Origin: JBDTMT01 sp033764095
GTDB taxonomy: Bacteria; Desulfobacterota; Binatia; HRBIN30; CADEER01
Assembly: GCA_033764095.1 (NCBI GenBank)
Contig: JANRJF010000136.1
Span: forward strand, 1 to 9,158
Length of the DNA: 9,158 nucleotides
Direction: 5' to 3'
A program made the position numbers and the translations under genes. This document shows, in pieces, positions 5,297 through 9,158 of this stretch; position 1 is the first letter of the stretch, and each line of letters opens with the position of its first letter. The notes under the pieces were generated by a model. The model was not told where the DNA came from, searched no databases, and worked only from the letters and a program-made list of their open reading frames with translations.

Positions 5297-6537
5297 GAGG
5301 CCAACCCGGGCAGTACGAACACGAACGCGGCGCCGCCGCCCGGCGCCGCTTCCATCCACAGGCGGCCGCCATGCGCGCCGACGATCGAGCGGCTGATCGG
5401 CAGCCCCATGCCGAGGCCGTCCGGCTTGGTGGTGAAGAACGGCTCGAACAGGCGCTCGCGGTCGTCGGGCCGGACGCCCGGACCGCTGTCCTCGACCCGC
5501 ACCGCGACGCCGCCGCCGTCGGCCGGCTGCAGCGCGATGCGGAGGTCGCGCCGCGCGCTGCCGTCGATCGCATCGATCGCGTTGGCCAGCAGGTTCACCA
5601 CCACCTGTTCGATCTGCGTGCGGTCGATGTCGACCAGCGGCAGATCCGCCGGCGCCTCGACCTGCAGCGCGGCGCCGCGCCGCCGCAGGTCGGCGTCGAG
5701 CAGCCGGCAGGCATCCTGCACCACCGGGAGGAGCTGGCAGGCGACGCGCGGCCCCTCGCTCTGGCGCACGAAATCGCGCAGCCGGCGCACCACCTCGGCG
5801 GCGCGCAGCGCCTGCTGGCTGATCTCCTCGCCGACCGCCAGCAGGCCGGCGACGTCGCCGGCGCCGTTGCGCAGCCGCAGGACCAGACCGCTGGCGAAAT
5901 TGACGATCGCGCCGAGCGGCTGGTTGATCTCGTGCGCCAGCTGCGCCGCCAGGCTCTCGACCGTCCGCACGCGCTGCAGGTGGGCGATCTGCGCCTGCTG
6001 CTCGCGCAGCCGATCCTCGGCGCGGCGCCGCTCGATGATCTCGCTGCGCAGATCGCGCACGACGTCGGCGAGCTCGGCGGTGCGCTCCTCGACGCGGCGC
6101 TCGAGCCCATCGCGCGCCAGGCGCAGCGCCTCCTCGGCCTGCACCCGCTCGGTGATGTCGACCGCGAAGACGATGACCCCGATCACCCGGCCGTCCGCGT
6201 CGCGGTACGGCAGCTTGTCGGTCCGCACCCAGCGCTTCTCGCCCGAGCCGCTGGCGAGCGGCTCGATGACGCCGAGCTTTGCCTGACCGGAGCGGATGAC
6301 CTCGAGGTCGTCCTGGTAGTAGCGCTCCGCCTCGTCCGGATAGAACTCGCTCGTCGGGCGCCCCTCGACCGCCGCCGGCGCGAGGCCGAGCGCATCGGCC
6401 GCCGGGCGGTTGATGCGCAGGATGCGGTTCTCGCAGTCCTTGAACCAGATGAAGGCCGGCACCGCGTCGAAGATGACGCTGAAGACATCATCCGCCGCCG
6501 CGGCGGACACCTGCCGCTGAGCCGGCGGGACAGTCAT
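5293..6537 (-). CDS. Soluble PAS-domain sensor histidine kinase, FixL/DctS-like transmitter
   Basis: 414 residues from ATG 6537. A longer in-frame start at 6696 would add 53 low-complexity Arg/Ser-rich residues that also cover the divergent gene's leader, so I reject it. No obvious Shine-Dalgarno precedes 6537. Residues 15-130 are a PAS domain (FIWFKDCENRILRINRP... to VFAVDITER). Residues 131-190 are a charged helical coiled-coil linker (LERRVEERTAELADVVRDL). The transmitter follows: H-box AHEINQPLGAI with phospho-acceptor His 202, N-box NLLANAIDAI (315-324), G1 VEDSGPGV (348-355), F-box LFEPFFTTK (363-371) and G2 GLGMGLPISRSIV (374-386). All key ATPase boxes are intact. There is no membrane segment, receiver or HPt domain, so it senses a cytoplasmic signal and needs a separate response regulator. 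None is in the window. Whether the PAS domain binds haem, flavin or another ligand cannot be told. It diverges from the hydrolase gene, separated by 125 bases. Confidence 0.92.
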   Translation of the reverse strand: MTVPPAQRQVSAAAADDVFSVIFDAVPAFIWFKDCENRILRINRPAADALGLAPAAVEGRPTSEFYPDEAERYYQDDLEVIRSGQAKLGVIEPLASGSGEKRWVRTDKLPYRDADGRVIGVIVFAVDITERVQAEEALRLARDGLERRVEERTAELADVVRDLRSEIIERRRAEDRLREQQAQIAHLQRVRTVESLAAQLAHEINQPLGAIVNFASGLVLRLRNGAGDVAGLLAVGEEISQQALRAAEVVRRLRDFVRQSEGPRVACQLLPVVQDACRLLDADLRRRGAALQVEAPADLPLVDIDRTQIEQVVVNLLANAIDAIDGSARRDLRIALQPADGGGVAVRVEDSGPGVRPDDRERLFEPFFTTKPDGLGMGLPISRSIVGAHGGRLWMEAAPGGGAAFVFVLPGLAS

Positions 6538-6662
6538 GGCGCGGGTTGCATAGCATGCCGCGACTGGCCGGGTCCGCAGGAAAATCGCTCCGCCGCGCCG
6601 CTTGCAACGGGCGCCGCGAGAAGAAGAAGATCGAGCCAGTCTTCTTCGACGGGGGGAATGCC
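6538..6662. promoter_or_regulatory. Divergent intergenic region with hairpin and G6 tract
   Basis: This 125-base region must hold the leaders of both the kinase and the hydrolase. On the hydrolase side, GAAGAAGA (6623-6630) and TCTTCTTC (6640-6647) are perfect inverted repeats with a 9-base loop. A G6 tract (6651-6656) begins three bases later, six bases before ATG 6663. If the hairpin forms in mRNA it abuts the likely ribosome-binding tract. On the kinase side there is no clear Shine-Dalgarno, and a TATGCA on the minus strand about 12 bases before the start raises the possibility of a very short leader. Confidence 0.4.
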
Positions 6663-8813
6663 ATGCGCCACACTCGCGCTGTCTTGCTGATCGCACTCGT
6701 GGTGCTGCCGCTGCGGCTGGCGGCGGCGCCGTTTCCCGGTGTCTGCGGCAACGGCGACCTCGACGTCGGCGAGCAGTGTGACTCGCCCGAGGACAGCGCC
6801 TGTCCGGGACACTGCGACAGCGGCTGCCAATGCCCGCCGGTGACGACGATCGACATCCCGAGCGCCGGCAAGGGCGCCCACACGCCCGGCAGCCCGGGGG
6901 TGACGGTCACCAACCCGAAGCTGCTCGCGCAGCTCGGCGCCGACGCCGACCTCAACCAGGCGCGCTACACGCGCTACCGGCTCGACGCGCAGGCGCTGGC
7001 ACCGGACGCGATCCTCATCCTGGTGCCGGGCTTCGAGGGCGGCGCCGGCAACTTCCAGGTGCTGGCGCAGGAGCTGCTGCAGCGCGCGCACGACGACTAC
7101 GACCTGCGCCTGGAAGTGTGGGCGTTCGACCGCCGCACCAATCAGCTGGAGGACACCCTCGGCCTCGACCTCGCCGAGGATCTGCACGACGCCTTCCTGG
7201 CGCAGAACTGGTTGTTCGGCACCGAGCTCAGCCTGCCGCTCGACCCGCGCCTGTCGCGCCGCGCCGTGTTCTACAATCCGCAGGACGACGTGCCGTTCAT
7301 GGCCGACTGGACCAACCTGGTCTTCTCGCAGGACATCGACGCGGTGGTCGAGGCGGCGCGCGCCGTCGCCAAGCACGGCAATGTCTTCCTCGGCGGCCAC
7401 TCCGCCGGCACCGGCTTCACCGCGCGCTACGCGGCGACCGACTTCAACCTCGGCGCGGGCTGCGCCGGCACGCCGCAGCCCGGCTACGCCAAGCTGCGCG
7501 GCCTGGTGCTGCTGGAGGGCGGCGGCGGATCGAGCGCCGGCGCCGACCAGATCAGTGACGAGACGCTCGACCGCGCCATCGCGCGCTTCGACGGCGGCCT
7601 GTTCGGCGCCGTGCGCGACAACGCGCCGCGCTGCGTCGACGGCACCACCGCCTGCACCGTGGCGAGCGAGCTCACCGACTGTGCCGGCCAGGTGCCGCCG
7701 CGCTGCACGCCGCCGACCACCGCCTATTCCGGCGTGCCCGGCATCCTCAACCCGCGCGTGCTCGCCGCCTCCGAGGCAACCGCGATCCAGGCGCTGGAAG
7801 ACCTCAACACCTTCCAGTCCGTCGGGCAGCTCGACGTCGGCGCCCCGGGCAACAACGCCATCGCCAAGGTGCCGGACATCGCCAGCCTCGGCGTCGTGCC
7901 GCCCGGCACGGTGATGGCCGGCTTCGGCACCTTCCTGAACAAGAACGGTCCGATCGCCGCGGCGCTCAGCTTCGTCGCCATGTCGATCGGCGAGCCCGGC
8001 CCAACCGTCGACGGCATCCTGTTCTGGAAGGACTTCCTGCACGGTCCGATCACGCCGGGACCCGACCGCGGACCGCCGCCGACCGCGCTGCCGGCAGCGA
8101 CCTGGGGGCGCGACACGCAGGCGACGCGCATCGACCGCGTCATCTTCTCGTTCTTTCTCGGCGCCACCAACTTCAGCGACTGGTACTATCCGCAGGCCGG
8201 ACCGAGCACGACCGCCGGCATCGGCCTCGACTCGACCAAGCTCTCGGCGCCGCCGCCGCTCGGACGCGGCCGCTGCGACATCGAGAACCTCACCCAGGCG
8301 GCGCACGTCGACATCCCGGTGATCGGTTTCGGCGGCAGCCACGGTCTCGCGCCGGTGCCCGCGGCGTTCGCCGCCTTCGCGCAGAGCATCGGCCCCTGCA
8401 CCGCGCCGAGCTGCGATGGCGAGACGCCGCGCCTGGTCGATGCCGCCAACCCCAACCCGGCGTTCCCCACCTTCGGCGACGTCGCCGGCGGCTTCGAGGT
8501 CTACATCAGCGAGGGCTTCGCCCACCTCGACGTCGTCACCGCCGAGCCCACCGCCGACAACCAGGTCATCGACCCGCTGCTCGCCTTCCTCGCCCGCAAC
8601 AGCCAGCGCGACGCCGCCCCGCCCTGCCCCGGCGACTGCAACGGCGACGGCGAGGTGTCGATCAACGAGCTCATCACCGCGCTCAACGTTGCGCTCGGCG
8701 CCGCCCCCTGCAGCGTGTGCCCGGTCACCTGCGAGCAGGATCCGATCTCGATCAACTACCTGATCGCCGCCGTCAGCGCCGCGCTCAGCGGCTGCGGCGA
8801 CGGGCCGGTCTGA
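6663..8813 (+). CDS. Secreted alpha/beta-hydrolase with DUF4215-like N-terminus and EF-hand (dockerin-like) C-terminus
   Basis: 716 residues. ATG 6663 follows a G6 tract and begins a signal peptide (MRHTRAVLLIALVVLPLRL, cleavage near Ala 22); the upstream ATGs would hide it. Residues 28-57 are a DUF4215-like Cys motif, CGNGDLDVGEQCD then ACPGHCDSGCQC. The hydrolase fold starts near 100, with the oxyanion loop ILILVPGFEGG (117-127), VWAFDRRTNQLED (152-164) and the nucleophile elbow GGHSAG with Ser 247. The likely catalytic His is 621 in GFAHLDVVTAE; the acid is uncertain. Between Ser 247 and His 621 lie 374 residues, far more than in a minimal hydrolase, including a Cys-rich segment (324-348) and probably a large lid. 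The C-terminus carries one canonical EF loop (658-669, DCNGDGEVSINE) and a degenerate partner (about 690-699) that lacks the final Glu. An exported esterase, lipase or amidase is likely; the substrate is unknown. It is divergent from the kinase, which may or may not control it. Confidence 0.85.
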   Translation: MRHTRAVLLIALVVLPLRLAAAPFPGVCGNGDLDVGEQCDSPEDSACPGHCDSGCQCPPVTTIDIPSAGKGAHTPGSPGVTVTNPKLLAQLGADADLNQARYTRYRLDAQALAPDAILILVPGFEGGAGNFQVLAQELLQRAHDDYDLRLEVWAFDRRTNQLEDTLGLDLAEDLHDAFLAQNWLFGTELSLPLDPRLSRRAVFYNPQDDVPFMADWTNLVFSQDIDAVVEAARAVAKHGNVFLGGHSAGTGFTARYAATDFNLGAGCAGTPQPGYAKLRGLVLLEGGGGSSAGADQISDETLDRAIARFDGGLFGAVRDNAPRCVDGTTACTVASELTDCAGQVPPRCTPPTTAYSGVPGILNPRVLAASEATAIQALEDLNTFQSVGQLDVGAPGNNAIAKVPDIASLGVVPPGTVMAGFGTFLNKNGPIAAALSFVAMSIGEPGPTVDGILFWKDFLHGPITPGPDRGPPPTALPAATWGRDTQATRIDRVIFSFFLGATNFSDWYYPQAGPSTTAGIGLDSTKLSAPPPLGRGRCDIENLTQAAHVDIPVIGFGGSHGLAPVPAAFAAFAQSIGPCTAPSCDGETPRLVDAANPNPAFPTFGDVAGGFEVYISEGFAHLDVVTAEPTADNQVIDPLLAFLARNSQRDAAPPCPGDCNGDGEVSINELITALNVALGAAPCSVCPVTCEQDPISINYLIAAVSAALSGCGDGPV

Positions 8814-8826
8814 AGCAAAGGGACTT

Positions 8827-8934
8827 AGCCACGGATGAACACAGATAAACACAGATGAGAACCGGCAGCGCCTCCCAGAGAAGGCGTCACCACATACAGT
8901 CTCCATCCGTGTTCATCTGTGTTCATCCGTGGTT
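8827..8934. repeat. Long imperfect inverted repeat, 'CCACGGATGAACACAGAT' family
   Basis: Arms 8829-8857 and 8904-8932 are complementary at 27 of 29 positions, with three more pairs inside across a bulged C8903 and an A-T/G-T extension outside. The loop is about 40-46 bases and contains a small CGCCT/AGGCG stem. The two mismatches (A8847, A8853 against C) become U-G wobbles in minus-strand RNA, so the stem is fully paired in transcripts of the minus-strand gene to the right. Each arm is made of about 10-base GATGAACACA-like units. From memory, this sequence family is dispersed in many environmental bacterial genomes. It lies between two convergent genes and may serve as a terminator. Confidence 0.78.
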
Positions 8935-8946
8935 CCGCAGTTCTCT

Positions 8947-9156
8947 TCAGCACTCTCGGAACAACTTTGCCCGTTGGCGCACCGGCTCGAGCAACGACAG
9001 GTCGTTCTCTTCCATCGCGTAGCCCAGCGGGTGCGGGGGGCGCGGCTCGAGGCCGAGCGCCTGCAGGACGATGGGGTGCTGGTAGTAGCCGCTGTAGGCG
9101 TGGATGGCGAGGATCGGCGGCAGCGCGTCGTCGGTGCCGGCGAACTCGGCGAGCGT
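8947..9156 (-). CDS. C-terminal 69 residues of an unidentified protein (partial)
   Basis: On the minus strand an open frame enters from the right edge and ends with TGA at 8947-8949. The visible tail includes AIHAYSGYYQHPIVLQALGL, EPRPPHPLGYAMEEN and DLSLLEPVRQRAKLFREC. It is well-composed protein with normal amino-acid variety and codon use like the neighbours, unlike the shadow frames here, so I take it as real. There are no membrane segments and a single Cys, at the very end. The pattern 'GYY.HP.VL.ALG...RPP.P.GY...' loosely recalls tails of gluconate-2-dehydrogenase subunit-3-like accessory proteins, but this is a weak memory match and I do not assert it. It converges on the hydrolase gene, with a long inverted repeat in the 133-base gap. 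The start and most of the gene lie beyond the window. Confidence 0.65.
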   Translation of the reverse strand, partial: TLAEFAGTDDALPPILAIHAYSGYYQHPIVLQALGLEPRPPHPLGYAMEENDLSLLEPVRQRAKLFREC

Positions 9157-9158
9157 CG

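Noticed and set aside
5371..6690. 439-codon plus-strand frame opposite the kinase
   Set aside because: Resembles a protein only in its regular Leu/Asp/Arg composition; the minus-strand frame has all histidine-kinase boxes.
6534..8906. 790-codon open frame on the minus strand opposite the hydrolase gene
   Set aside because: Same reasons: biased composition, and the opposite strand has a signal peptide, GHSAG and EF-hand motifs. It also runs through the inverted repeat at 8829-8932.

Overview
This is a GC-rich window, with most codons ending in G or C. It carries a run of exported, cysteine-rich proteins built from interchangeable modules: Thr/Pro hexad linkers, 'CGNG..D.GEQCD' DUF4215-type segments, 'CxGG...C...C...C' segments and dockerin-like EF-hand pairs. 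From memory, this mix is typical of uncultured 'deltaproteobacterial' lineages such as Binatota (Desulfobacterota_B) and some Myxococcota. The assignment is an inference from style, not from a marker gene. I see no rRNA, tRNA, CRISPR array, transposase or phage gene.

Layout, left to right. (1) 2-343 (+): the 3' end of a Cys-rich protein with a duplicated motif. (2) 344-706: a long non-coding gap with a nested AT-rich dyad and a GTTC/GAAC operator-like cluster. (3) 707-2395 (+): a secreted two-domain protein with a TP-rich linker, followed by a strong hairpin. (4) 2487-2900 (+): a small DUF202/YidH-type membrane protein. (5) 2982-4946 (+): a secreted protein with an N-terminal c-type cytochrome domain (CX4CH) fused to a PHM/DBM-like copper monooxygenase fold, with an EF-hand pair and Cys-rich modules inserted in it. 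(6) 4947-5292: a convergent intergenic region with a long imperfect inverted repeat of CACCAAGR units and other hairpins. (7) 5293-6537 (-): a soluble PAS histidine kinase with no receiver or partner regulator in view. (8) 6663-8813 (+), divergent from the kinase: a secreted alpha/beta-hydrolase with a DUF4215-like N-terminus and an EF-hand C-terminus. (9) 8827-8934: a second long inverted repeat of a different family, again between convergent genes. (10) 8947-9156 (-): the C-terminal end of a gene that enters from the right and is visible only as an open frame.

The genes do not form a classical operon or a recognised pathway. The common thread is export and a shared module vocabulary. The strongest biochemical candidate is the cytochrome-copper monooxygenase fusion, where a haem domain could feed electrons to a copper site in one extracytoplasmic polypeptide. 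The kinase may regulate its divergent hydrolase neighbour, but nothing in the sequence proves it. Three of the four secreted-protein genes have their starts in view, and all three carry a run of six to eight G just upstream. Both convergent gene pairs are separated by long imperfect inverted repeats of a type I remember as dispersed in environmental genomes. I found no wholly unknown multi-gene system that I could defend.
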